A stretch of DNA of 21,681 bases from an uncultured Clostridia bacterium (GTDB taxonomy: Bacteria > Bacillota > Clostridia > TANB77 > CAG-508). Shown here piece after piece: positions 7,333-15,570 of this stretch. Position 1 is the first letter of the stretch, and each line of letters begins with the position of its first letter. The notes beneath the pieces were generated by a model. That model was not told the origin of the DNA. It saw only the letters and a list, made by a program, of their open reading frames with translations, and did no database searches. A program made the position numbers and the translations under genes. The stretch lies in the NCBI GenBank assembly GCA_934122385.1, contig CAKOWP010000016.1:1-21681 (forward strand). The letters are read 5' to 3'.

Positions 7333-7887
7333 TCAATTTTTTTTATAATCAATACAATATTTTTTATAAAGTTCCTTTACATTCTTTTTAGTCAAAGCCC
7401 TTTCTATACCAACTTGGCTAACTTGAGTAAAGAAATCAGTTATCAAATTTTCAACTTGATCATTAACAAGAGTTTTATCTCTTTCATTGACCCAATATTC
7501 TAGTTCATATCCCTTAGTCCACTCTTTACCTTTGTATATCAACCCTGCTGCCAATTTATCACAAAGCATCTCTGCAACATATTGATATGGAATAATTGGA
7601 GTTTTATCTGGTGCACTTAAATCTACCCAGTAATCTGTATGATGCTTGTTTCTTCCTTTATGATGTAGCCAAGCTTTTGAATATCCCTCTGTTTTTTTGC
7701 AGTCAGTTATTGGTGAATGTTTTCCATTAAAATATTTTACTCCTTCCCAAAATTCTGTTGGTGAATATTTTGATAAATCATGAACAAAACCTCTCCAAGG
7801 TTGTCCTACTTTGCAGCATAATTTGAATACTACCCATTTGTGTTTTGTTATTACCATAAAATGCCCTACTATATTTTTTAAGTACAT
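7333..7887 (-). CDS. DUF5662 family protein
   Basis: About 184 aa. Conserved blocks I recognise are KHKWVVFKLCCKVGQPWRG near the N-terminus, FVHDLSKYSPTEFWEG, and the histidine-rich WLHHKGRNKHHTDYW. The several His/Asp residues suggest a metal-binding helical bundle, possibly a hydrolase, but no activity is established to my knowledge. AGGAG lies 9 nt before the ATG at 7887; the upstream in-frame ATG at 7896 directly touches that site, so I prefer 7887. It is a single gene, divergent from asnB, and its codon use and base composition look like the chromosome rather than the AT-rich cassettes. Confidence 0.85.
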   Translation of the reverse strand: MYLKNIVGHFMVITKHKWVVFKLCCKVGQPWRGFVHDLSKYSPTEFWEGVKYFNGKHSPITDCKKTEGYSKAWLHHKGRNKHHTDYWVDLSAPDKTPIIPYQYVAEMLCDKLAAGLIYKGKEWTKGYELEYWVNERDKTLVNDQVENLITDFFTQVSQVGIERALTKKNVKELYKKYCIDYKKN

Positions 7888-8061
7888 ATATTTCATCTCC
7901 TCTTACTACGTGTTTAGTTTATCACATATTTTTTTTAAAAGCAACTTTTTGAAAAAATTGCATATACTATTAAAGATGCTAATAAATATTGTTAAAATTT
8001 GCATTTTTTTAATTGTCATCATATTTTATTGGCTACTTTTATCAAAGTCGGAGGTTTATAT

Positions 8062-9910
8062 ATGTGTGGTTTTGTTGGTTTTGTTGATTTTAAAAATGAT
8101 GTTTCTTCTAAGAAAAATATCTTATTAAATATGAATTCCACTCTGGCTAAAAGAGGTCCAGATGAAGATGGATATTACATAGATAAGAATGTTGCTTTAG
8201 GTCATAAACGTCTAATTGTTATTGACCCTGAACGGTGGAAAGCAACCAATGATTGAAAAATATTCTTATGGTGAATATGTTATTGTTTACAACGGGCAAA
8301 TTTATAATACTAAAGAATTGAAAGAAACTTTGTCTGAAAATGGATTTACTTTTAATGGTCATTGTGATACTGAGGTTTTATTAAAATCCTATATTCACTA
8401 TGGAAATGATGTTGTTCATCATCTTAATGGAATTTTTGCTTTTGCTATTTGGAATAGTAGAAAAAAAGAACTTTTTATGGCTCGTGACCATTTTGGAGTG
8501 AAACCACTATTTTATACAATGAAAAATGGTAGTCTGATTTTTGGTTCTGAAATTAAGGCTTTATTCGAGTATCCCGGAATTGAAAAGGTACTGGATAATC
8601 AAGGTATTGGCGAATTATTTGGAATTGGTCCAGCTCATACCCCTGGGACTGCAGTTTTTAAGGATATTTATGAGATAAAACCTGCTCATTGTGCTACTTT
8701 TAATAATTATGGCTTGCACATTGAACGCTATTGGAAATTAAAATCCGAAAAACATACAGATAGTTTTGGAACTACTTGTCAAAAGGTTAAGTTTTTGTTG
8801 AATGATGCTATTACTAGACAACTTGTTTCTGATGTTCCTTTATGTACATTCCTTTCTGGTGGTCTTGACTCAAGTATTATTACAAAATTTGCTTCTGATT
8901 ATTGTAAGGATAATGGATTACCGCCTTTAGATACTTACTCTATCGATTATGTGGATAATGATAAAAATTTTGTTAAAAGCGATTTTCAACCGAATTCAGA
9001 TAATTATTACATCAATTTAATGAATAGAGATTTACACACAAATCATCATCAAATTGTTATTGATACACCGGAACTTGCAGAATATTTAGAAGATGCTATG
9101 ATTGCTCGTGATATGCCTGGTATGGCAGATATCGATTCTTCTTTATTACTATTCTGCAAAAATGTAAAAAAGGAAATGACTGTTTCTCTTACTGGTGAAT
9201 GTGCTGACGAAATTTTTGGTGGATATCCTTGGTTTTTCCGTGAAGATGCTTTAAATAGTGGAACTTTCCCTTGGTCTATTGCAATTGACGAAAGACAAAA
9301 ACTTTTGAATCCATCTATTGGTCAAAAGGTTAATTTAAAAAGTTATATTGATTATAGATATAATGAGAGTTTGTCTGAAGTTGAGATTTTAGATTCAGAT
9401 TCACCTGAAACTGCCGAAAAAAGAAAGATTTCACACCTTACTTTGAATTGGTTTATGCAAACTCTTTTGGACCGTTCTGATAGAATGGCTATGTATAATG
9501 GTTTTGAGCTTCGTGTTCCATTTTGTGATTACCGTTTAGCTCAATATGTTTGGAATATCCCTTGGGAAATAAAGGCTTTGAATGGTCGTGAAAAAGGTTT
9601 GCTTAGATATATCTGTAAAGATTTCTTGCCTGATGAAATTGTTGATAGGAAAAAGTCTCCTTATCCTAAGACTCATAATCCTACTTATTTGGCTAAGGTT
9701 AAGGGCATGCTTGCTGATATTATGAAGGATAAAAATGCTCCTATTAACAGCCTTCTTAATCGAGATTATATTTTAGAGATTTTAAATACTGATGGTTCTG
9801 CTTTTTCTCGCCCTTGGTTTGGGCAACTTATGACTGGTCCTCAACTTATGGCTTATTTGTGCCAGGTTAATATGTGGCTTGAGAGGTATCAGCCAAAGAT
9901 TGAACTATAA
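8062..9910 (+). pseudogene. asnB: Asparagine synthase (glutamine-hydrolysing), interrupted by a one-base frameshift
   Basis: Makes asparagine from aspartate with ATP, using ammonia from glutamine. The ATG at 8062 follows GGAGG and gives MCGFVGF, with the catalytic Cys2 of the class II glutaminase domain; KRGPDEDGYY and GHKRLIVIDPE follow. At about 8233 one extra C puts the frame into an early stop (8256). Without it the text reads DPEGGKQPMIEKYSYGEY and stays open to 9910, giving about 615 aa, the normal length. The glutaminase motif YNGQIYN and the synthetase PP-loop LSGGLDSSI (about 8851-8877) are intact, as is RMAMYNGFELRVPFCDYRL near the C-terminus. Everything except this base is well preserved, so a sequencing or assembly error, or a very recent mutation, is likely. 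A terminator follows. Confidence 0.93.
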
Positions 9911-9920
9911 AGTTAATATA

Positions 9921-9950
9921 GAGGTTCCATTTGAGGAACCTCTTCTTTGT
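9921..9950 (+). terminator. asnB terminator
   Basis: An 8-bp stem GAGGTTCC (9921-9928) with GGAACCTC (9935-9942), then TTCTTTGT, 11 bp after the asnB stop. Confidence 0.85.
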
Positions 9951-10009
9951 GTGTGACGAGCATGTCTCACACATAAAGACGACACACCTTTTGAGTATGT
10001 CGTCCTTTT
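9950..10009. terminator. Two further hairpins between convergent genes
   Basis: TGTGTGA (9950-9956) pairs with TCACACA (9967-9973). Next, GACGACA (9978-9984) pairs with TGTCGTC (9998-10004) and ends in CTTTTC on the plus strand and TTTATG on the minus strand. The second one can stop transcription from both asnB and the 82-aa gene. A perfect 12-bp palindrome GGCTAATTAGCC follows at 10017-10028. Confidence 0.65.
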
Positions 10010-10018
10010 CTTAGTGGG

Positions 10019-10267
10019 CTAATTAGCCTCTTTTATAAGAATGTTTTTCATTCCATCCTTATTCTTTTTTCGGCCTTCTTTTGCAACCAAACGCCCATAA
10101 TTTTTGAAACTTCGTTTTCCATATTCGGTTGTGATAACACAACTTCCTATGTCAGAGTGGATGTCCAATGTGTTAAACATCATTTCTGGATATTCACCGG
10201 TTTCGTTTGGTTTAAGGCCTCCACTTAAGATAAAAAGTGTGACTGTTGTTTTGTTTGTTACTGTCAT
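10019..10267 (-). CDS. Hypothetical protein, 82 aa
   Basis: I do not recognise this small protein. It begins MTVTNKTTVTLFILSGGLKP, with a moderately hydrophobic start that is too short to be a convincing signal peptide, and ends in a basic region (GRKKNKDGMKN). It is a real gene by its signals: a perfect AGGAGG 8 nt before the ATG at 10267, a promoter with TTGATA-N17-TATAAT at 10298-10326, and hairpins after the stop. Its base composition is clearly less AT-rich than the neighbouring cassettes. It stands alone between asnB and an ORF6N remnant. Confidence 0.75.
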   Translation of the reverse strand: MTVTNKTTVTLFILSGGLKPNETGEYPEMMFNTLDIHSDIGSCVITTEYGKRSFKNYGRLVAKEGRKKNKDGMKNILIKEAN

Positions 10268-10293
10268 ACCAGCACCTCCTAATTAATTTATGA

Positions 10294-10794
10294 TTATATT
10301 ATACTATATTTTACATAAAATATCAAATCTACTCTAATTTTTTGAGTAACTGATTTTTGTTTTAATTCTTCTTTTTCATTTTTCTGTAACTCATCAAATA
10401 CTTTTTCAAATTTTTCTTCATGTTCTGTTAATACCTTATTTTGTTCTAATAATTTATATTCAACATTTGATAATCTATCAAAAACTTGTCCGTTTGATAA
10501 TAAAATTTTTCGCATTTCTACAAATGCATCCATTATGTTTATGCTAACTTGAACTGCTATTTCATTTTTTAAAAGTCCCGAAAGCCTTGCTATGCCTTGT
10601 TCTGTAAATACATATGGCAAATATTTTGCACTTCTATATTTATTATCTTTTAACTTAGACGTGGTCACAATTTGTGACCACATAAATTCAAATTCATCTT
10701 TCGTCAATCTGAAACAAAACTTTTCTGGAAATCTATTAATATTTCTTTTGACAGTTTGATTTATTTTTTTCGTTTCATAATGATATAGTATCAA
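10294..10794 (-). pseudogene. ORF6N-domain protein remnant (phage antirepressor-like)
   Basis: ORF6N/KilA-N type DNA-binding proteins come from phages and mobile elements. The conserved core is present: KRNINRFPEKFCFRLTKDEF, KYLPYVFTEQGIARLSGLL and VSINIMDAFVEMRKIL, followed by a predicted coiled coil. Both ends look broken. The frame begins only at a TTG in the middle of the usual LAxLYxxETKxxNQ start, so about 30 residues are missing, with a stop codon shortly upstream. At the other end the frame loses family similarity after KNEKEELKQK and runs through the promoter of the 82-aa gene before stopping. No ribosome site is seen. I call it a decayed gene; a functional short form cannot be excluded. 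Confidence 0.75.
10298..10326 (-). promoter_or_regulatory. Sigma-A promoter of the 82-aa gene
   Basis: Minus strand TTGATA (10321-10326), 17-nt spacer, TATAAT (10298-10303), about 30 bp before the start codon. It lies inside the 3' end of the ORF6N remnant. Confidence 0.85.
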
Positions 10795-10849
10795 CGGTTA
10801 TCTGTTTGCGTTATTTTTTAAAACATAAATAATTCTTATTTTTTTACGT

Positions 10850-12439
10850 CTAGAAACCTATTCTCTTTACCGTCTTTTCCTTTGGTACAGTCATCATATT
10901 AATTGCCTTTTCTATATCACCCTTAAGTATTGAATTTATAGCTTTACTATTGCTTTGTACAATTCTATCAGCCTGTTCAAATTTCACTTTTTCAAATAAA
11001 TTTCTAACATATCTTCCATTTCCAAAATTTTCTTTACTTTTTGCTTTTTTGAAATTCTCAATTAAAATTTCTTTACAATTATTTGCTAATTTATATTTTT
11101 CTTTTTTACACAATCCATTAAATATTTCAAATAATTCTTCCTCGTTATAATCCGGAAAGTTAATAGTAAATTGTATCCTGCTTTCAAATCCAGGATTAAG
11201 TTTTATAAGATTTTTCATTTCTTCAGTATAACCTGCAAGTATAATACAAATTTCATCTCTATGGTCTTCCATTTCTTTTATTAATGTTGCAATTGCTTCA
11301 TCTTCAAAACTTCCCCTTTTATCTGATACTAAACTATAAGCCTCATCAATAAATAAAACACCACCAATTGCTTTTTCCACAGTATTATGTACTTTTTGAG
11401 CAGTCCATCCAACATATTTATCAACTAGATCCCTACCATGGATTTCTGTAAAATCTCCACTTCCACTTAAAATATTTTCTTCTTCAAATATCTTTCCTAT
11501 AACTCTTGCAATACTTGTCTTACCTGTACCTGGATTTCCTGTAAAGCACATATGTAATGATGGCATTTGACCTCTTTCTTTGTTTATTTTTACATAATTC
11601 AAAATTTTCTCCATTTGCTTCTTTACATCTTCAAGCCCAACCAAGTTATTTAATTCCTCTTTTGCATCTGTTTTTTTCTTTGTATTTTTTATTTCTTGTT
11701 TTCTTGTAATTGTATTATTTTCTGAGTAAAATTCCTTATTTTTATTTAACATTTGTCTATCTATAAAATTAATGTTTTTGCTTTTACATTCTATTATTAA
11801 TTTTATAATCATATTTTTTAAAACCCAAAATGGAACATCCGCATATGCTCTTATATCTTGCTTTTTATATGTTAGTTTTTGTTCATCAAATTTGTTTTTA
11901 CAATACATGATTTTGTCATCTAATGATATTCTGTCTATTGTCATTCTAAATGATGCTAATTCACCAAGTTCTCCATCTACTTCTCCTTCACAAAAACTAG
12001 AATCTTCAAATATAAAAATTTTGTTTTTATATTGATTAATAATTTTTCTTAGATTATCTAATTCATCATTATAATTAATTCTTAATTTTTTCTCATTTAT
12101 AACAATTATTGATTCATCAACTCCAGCTATTTTGTCAAACGGGCAGTCTCTTCTACTATTTATTATTTTATCAAGATAGCATATTTTGTCATTTTCAATG
12201 ATTTTATATTTTACAAAAATTTTAGCACAAACTTTTATCAAATCATTTAATAAATTATAAGATGAATTGTTTCTTACAATTATATTATAATTTCCAAAAT
12301 CTAATTCATTGTTTTGTTTTAATTTTATATAAAGTATAATATCTTTCAAAACTTCTTTGTTTTGTACAACTCCACATAAATTATCTAATTCATTTAATAT
12401 TTTTTCATCTTCTACATCCAATAAATATTTTTTTACCAT
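10850..12439 (-). CDS. SpoVK/CbbX-like AAA+ ATPase with unusual N-terminal half
   Basis: 529 aa. The C-terminal half is a complete CbbX/SpoVK-type AAA+ module: LNNLVGLEDVKKQMEKIL as the entry helix, Walker A TGNPGTGKTS (about 300-309), the pore-type segment EIHGRDLVDKYVGWTAQKV, Walker B GGVLFIDEAYSL (359-370), sensor region IILAGYTEEM, and the arginine region NPGFESRIQF. Such hexameric ATPases remodel protein partners. The N-terminal 250 residues look like a second, degenerate copy of the fold: strands and helices in the same order but without Walker A or B, for example FIFEDSSFCEGEVDGELGE where a Walker B would be (inference). GGAGG stands 7 nt before the ATG at 12439. It lies 53 bp after the macro-domain gene and is probably co-transcribed with it. 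It is not a sporulation gene by context. Confidence 0.85.
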   Translation of the reverse strand: MVKKYLLDVEDEKILNELDNLCGVVQNKEVLKDIILYIKLKQNNELDFGNYNIIVRNNSSYNLLNDLIKVCAKIFVKYKIIENDKICYLDKIINSRRDCPFDKIAGVDESIIVINEKKLRINYNDELDNLRKIINQYKNKIFIFEDSSFCEGEVDGELGELASFRMTIDRISLDDKIMYCKNKFDEQKLTYKKQDIRAYADVPFWVLKNMIIKLIIECKSKNINFIDRQMLNKNKEFYSENNTITRKQEIKNTKKKTDAKEELNNLVGLEDVKKQMEKILNYVKINKERGQMPSLHMCFTGNPGTGKTSIARVIGKIFEEENILSGSGDFTEIHGRDLVDKYVGWTAQKVHNTVEKAIGGVLFIDEAYSLVSDKRGSFEDEAIATLIKEMEDHRDEICIILAGYTEEMKNLIKLNPGFESRIQFTINFPDYNEEELFEIFNGLCKKEKYKLANNCKEILIENFKKAKSKENFGNGRYVRNLFEKVKFEQADRIVQSNSKAINSILKGDIEKAINMMTVPKEKTVKRIGF

Positions 12440-12492
12440 TTATATTCCTCCTAGATTTTATATTTTACTACTTTTGTTACTAATATCTTATT

Positions 12493-12997
12493 TCAACTAA
12501 AAAGTTCATACATTTCTTTTGTCTTGTCATCATACAAATTGAATATAATTGTTATATCATTTTGATTACAAAAGTTTTTTAATAATTTCATTACATCTTT
12601 AGCAACATCATTATGAGTATATCCGATGAAATCCTGTTGCTAATGATGGAATTATAACACTATTAAATTTTTCTTCTATTAATTTTTCAAATAAATTTAA
12701 ATAGCATTCTTTAAGTTTTTCAATAGGATTTTTCTCTTGAGAAAAAATCGGTGCATATACATGTATGATCTCTTTTTGTAAGTAGAACCCTGGTGTTATT
12801 CTAATTTCATTTACTTCCATGTTCTTAAGCCATTTATTGTGGCAATAGTTTTCGATTTGTTCTATCCCCGCTGCATCGTAAATTGCACCACAAACACCAC
12901 AACCATAGTCCATATATTTATTATTGGGATTAACAATGGCTTCTACACCATATTTTTTTGCATTTTCTATAATATCTCCACTAACAATTTTTAACAT
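12493..12997 (-). pseudogene. Macro-domain (ADP-ribose-binding) protein, frameshifted near the C-terminus
   Basis: Macro domains bind or hydrolyse ADP-ribose and its derivatives. MLKIVSGDIIENAKKYGVEA is followed by the ligand loop IVNPNNKYMDYGCGVCGAI and later by VIIPSLATGFH. GGAGG stands 5 nt before the ATG at 12997. As written, the frame stops at 12611 right after the last motif. Removing one base (the G at about 12625 on the plus strand) gives ATGFHGYTHNDVAKDVMKLL and continues to a stop at 12493, for a normal length of about 167 aa. So the gene is either recently broken or carries an assembly error. It is the first gene before the AAA+ ATPase (53-bp gap), and the pair is probably one operon. 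Macro proteins are found in toxin-antitoxin (DarG) and phage-conflict loci, but no partner toxin is recognisable here. Confidence 0.85.
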
Positions 12998-13088
12998 ATT
13001 ATCCTCCAATCTAATTATTATAAAAATTAATAATCTCATATATTTTTTATATATTATTAAAGTTGCATAACATTTATAATATATGAAA

Positions 13089-13126
13089 AACTCTAAAGTT
13101 AATATACCTAACTTTAGAGTTTTTTT
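13089..13126. terminator. Bidirectional terminator after the WYL gene
   Basis: A 13-bp perfect stem (13089-13101 with 13109-13121), loop of 7, with T-runs on both strands. It closes the PD-(D/E)XK/WYL operon and separates it from the macro/AAA operon. Confidence 0.9.
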
Positions 13127-13162
13127 CAATACATATGGTCACACAATGTACCTTTGTTATAA

Positions 13163-14158
13163 TTATTTTTTATATCTTTCAATTGCATTTTCAACAATTT
13201 CTCTCATTTCATTTCTTAAATTTTCTGGTCTAATAACCTCAACCATATCAATATTTCTCATAGCCCACATCCTAAATCCCATTGGATTTGAATCAACTAT
13301 TAATTTAAAATTTTCATCATTCCCCGGTATTTTCTCAATAGTAACATTCTTTCCGAAAATATCGAATATAGCATTTAAAAGACATTTGTTGCAAACTGCT
13401 TCAATTTCTTCTTTTTTGCCACCAAACATTTCAACTGTTGATTCTGCAAAATCCCTAATTTGAGATTTTGATTTTTTAATAGTTATTTTTTCATTTAGCT
13501 CTTTTACATTTTTCATTCTGTCTAGTCTGTAATGGTAAAATTTATCTTGTCCATCTTTTATTCCTATAAAATAAAATTCTTGTTTATTATATACAATTGC
13601 AAATGGTGAAACTGTTGGTGTGCTTACTATTTGTTTTTCTAATTTATTTGTTATTTCATATTTCCAATATTCAAATTTAATTTTATGATTATTATAAATA
13701 CTACTAGAAATATCTTCTATATTTTTTATTACTTCTGCATTTTCTGTTTTACTATTTACAGAATATATTTGATAGTCTTTTAATTTTTCATTTTCGTATA
13801 CTGTTTGCATGTTTTTACATTTTTTTATAATTTCTTTTGCTACACTTGGCACAATATAATTTGCATAACTAAAATTATCAATTATAGCTCTTACTTCTCC
13901 AGGTTCAAAGTCTGTTTCTGGGTCTCTATTGATGTAATACCCTTTTCCATTGTCTTCTCTTGTGCTTATGTCATAGTCTAATTTGTATTTTAGTAAATTG
14001 ATGTTTCTTCTTATTGTTCTTGTGTCTATTTCGACATCATATATTTCTTTGATTTTTCTTTGTATTTCTGCAGCAGTAAGCATGTGTTCTTCGTCACTAT
14101 ATTTTTTTAATACATTTAATATGTATAATATATTTCCGTTTTTTTCGTATAGATCCAT
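13163..14158 (-). CDS. WYL-domain transcriptional regulator
   Basis: 331 aa. Residues 1-80 form a winged helix-turn-helix of the HTH_11/DeoR-like type: LTAAEIQRKIKEIYDVEI and DTRTIRRNINLLKYKL with the wing ending GKGYYINR. Residues about 140-235 form the WYL domain, with KIKFEYWKYEI, TVSPFAIVYNKQEFYFIG and FYHYRLDRMKNV. A C-terminal extension domain ends with MREIVENAIERYKK. WYL regulators bind nucleic-acid or nucleotide ligands and control defence and DNA-damage genes. It starts 29 bp after the nuclease gene, so the two form an operon. A bidirectional terminator follows. The likely target is its own operon or neighbours, which is inference. Confidence 0.92.
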   Translation of the reverse strand: MDLYEKNGNILYILNVLKKYSDEEHMLTAAEIQRKIKEIYDVEIDTRTIRRNINLLKYKLDYDISTREDNGKGYYINRDPETDFEPGEVRAIIDNFSYANYIVPSVAKEIIKKCKNMQTVYENEKLKDYQIYSVNSKTENAEVIKNIEDISSSIYNNHKIKFEYWKYEITNKLEKQIVSTPTVSPFAIVYNKQEFYFIGIKDGQDKFYHYRLDRMKNVKELNEKITIKKSKSQIRDFAESTVEMFGGKKEEIEAVCNKCLLNAIFDIFGKNVTIEKIPGNDENFKLIVDSNPMGFRMWAMRNIDMVEVIRPENLRNEMREIVENAIERYKK

Positions 14159-14187
14159 ATTATCCTCTTTTCTATGCTTTTGTTAAA

Positions 14188-15333
14188 TTATAAATTTTTC
14201 CAGTTATCAATCAAATTCTTCCATTTTCTATCTATTTCTAATATCTTGTTTGATATTTTTTCTATAGATTTTTCTATTTCTGTTTCATCTTTAAAATTAT
14301 AATCATCCTTATCTAAAATAATCCACAGTTTACTTTCATATTTTTTTATATTCTCTTTTGAAAGTGATTTTTTTATTTCTTCATATATTTTATTTCTTTT
14401 ATTTTCATCAACTCCTGATTCAATATGCAAATGAATCTCTATATGAGCATTTTCTTTACCAAGTAATTCAGGAAAATCCTCTGAATATATCTCATAATGG
14501 ATTTCATTGCGAGATTTATCTTTATTGTTCCAATTTATATTAGCATTTTGAATATAAGTATTTGAATAATTTGAGTAATAATTTTCAAATTCGGATGGTA
14601 ACACTTCACCAATTCTTTTTAATATTCTATCTCTAATATCTTCGTATTTATTTTGAATTCTCTTAATTTTGTCCTTTTGATCTATATATAACTGTACTTC
14701 CTCGTTTATCTCTAATTTTTTATTCATATAATATTTCTCTCCTATCTCAATAAAACTTTTTAAATACATGAATTTTTCAGGTTCTTTATATTTCCAAAAA
14801 CTAATTTCTTTTAAACTTTTTATTAGCTCTGAATAATATAAATTTCTAAAACCTTCATTTTCTTTTTCAAAATTTTTTTTTGGTGCATCTATTTGACTAT
14901 TCCAATCTGGTCTTAAATACACATAAACAATCTCTTCAACATCTTCCTCTTTTCTTTTCTCTTCTATATAATCAAAATACTTTTTAGTTTGGTCATCATG
15001 TTCAAACGAACATATTTTATTTTCAATGATAATCCACATATTAGTATATCTTATTACTAAATCCATTCTTTTATTATCATTTGTTGGTTCTTCTCTTTTT
15101 ATATCTATAAATTGTTGGTTCTCTAAATGTATTTCACATTTTAAACTTTTTAATAAAGCTTGAACAGGTTCATTTCCTATTCCATTAATATCTGCATTAA
15201 AAATAAAACTTAACCAATTAGATATAATATTCTCATCATATACTTTATCTATAACATCTAACATAGTATATTTTTGAGGTTCAACTTGTATTTTTTCTAA
15301 TTCATACTTTAATTTTAATAATTCCGTATCCAT
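14188..15333 (-). CDS. PD-(D/E)XK nuclease superfamily protein (PDDEXK_4-like)
   Basis: 381 aa. The nuclease core is visible near residue 90: KRMDLVIRYTNMWIIIENKI contains Asp91 and the E-x-K pair Glu104/Lys106, followed by HDDQTKKYFDYI, as in the PDDEXK_4 family. Upstream, NEPVQALLKSLKC and EIHLENQQFIDIKREEP fit the entry strands of the fold. The C-terminal 200 residues are charged and helical and are not recognised; they may bind DNA or a partner. The ATG at 15333 has AGGAG 8 nt upstream, and a promoter lies at 15410-15438. With the WYL gene behind it, this is a compact nuclease-regulator operon of a sort seen in defence islands. Substrate and trigger are unknown; a restriction-like or abortive role is inference. 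Confidence 0.85.
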   Translation of the reverse strand: MDTELLKLKYELEKIQVEPQKYTMLDVIDKVYDENIISNWLSFIFNADINGIGNEPVQALLKSLKCEIHLENQQFIDIKREEPTNDNKRMDLVIRYTNMWIIIENKICSFEHDDQTKKYFDYIEEKRKEEDVEEIVYVYLRPDWNSQIDAPKKNFEKENEGFRNLYYSELIKSLKEISFWKYKEPEKFMYLKSFIEIGEKYYMNKKLEINEEVQLYIDQKDKIKRIQNKYEDIRDRILKRIGEVLPSEFENYYSNYSNTYIQNANINWNNKDKSRNEIHYEIYSEDFPELLGKENAHIEIHLHIESGVDENKRNKIYEEIKKSLSKENIKKYESKLWIILDKDDYNFKDETEIEKSIEKISNKILEIDRKWKNLIDNWKNL

Positions 15334-15409
15334 TATATTTACTCCTTGTATAAATCTTTTATTCTATTTAATTTTTCACACTTCTTATACCATTTTTTAT
15401 TTCTATGTT

Positions 15410-15438
15410 ATTATATAATAAAAAAAATTTAAAGTAAA
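15410..15438 (-). promoter_or_regulatory. Promoter of the nuclease-WYL operon
   Basis: Minus strand TTTACT (15433-15438), 17-nt spacer, TATAAT (15410-15415). The -35 box lies inside the first copy of a duplicated sequence (15432-15472). Confidence 0.65.
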
Positions 15439-15542
15439 TATTTTTGATATTTTTGTTTATATAGTAACATATCTACAGCTAATTTCCATTACAGTTCAGT
15501 AAGTAAAATTCTTGAAATATTTTTCTTTATATAGTTTTATAT
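15432..15542. repeat. Imperfect 41-bp direct repeat, two copies
   Basis: 15432-15472 and 15501-15542 share AAGTAAA, a T-rich run, TTTATATAG and ATAT in the same order, with about 75% identity by eye and a 28-bp gap. The repeat fills most of the space between the tubulin-like gene and the nuclease gene. Copy one carries the -35 box of the nuclease promoter; copy two overlaps a tiny 18-codon frame (15496-15552) with a GAGAAAGG site. Otherwise this 237-bp gap holds nothing I can name. Confidence 0.5.
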
Positions 15543-15570
15543 TATTATTCATCCTTTCTCTAAGGCTTTG

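Noticed and set aside
7811..8128. 105-aa plus-strand frame before asnB
   Set aside because: Hydrophobic low-complexity reading of AT-rich DNA that overlaps the DUF5662 5' end and the asnB start; no ribosome site.
9950..10028. CRISPR-like repeat cluster
   Set aside because: The short repeats are unrelated inverted hairpins, not direct repeats with regular spacers.
10850..12439. Calling the AAA+ protein stage V sporulation protein K (spoVK)
   Set aside because: Only the AAA+ half is alike; the N-terminal half and the macro-gene context do not fit a sporulation gene.
15496..15552. 18-aa frame after the tubulin-like gene
   Set aside because: Its ribosome site abuts the start, it lies in a degenerate repeat and it does not continue the tubulin fold; kept only as part of the repeat note.
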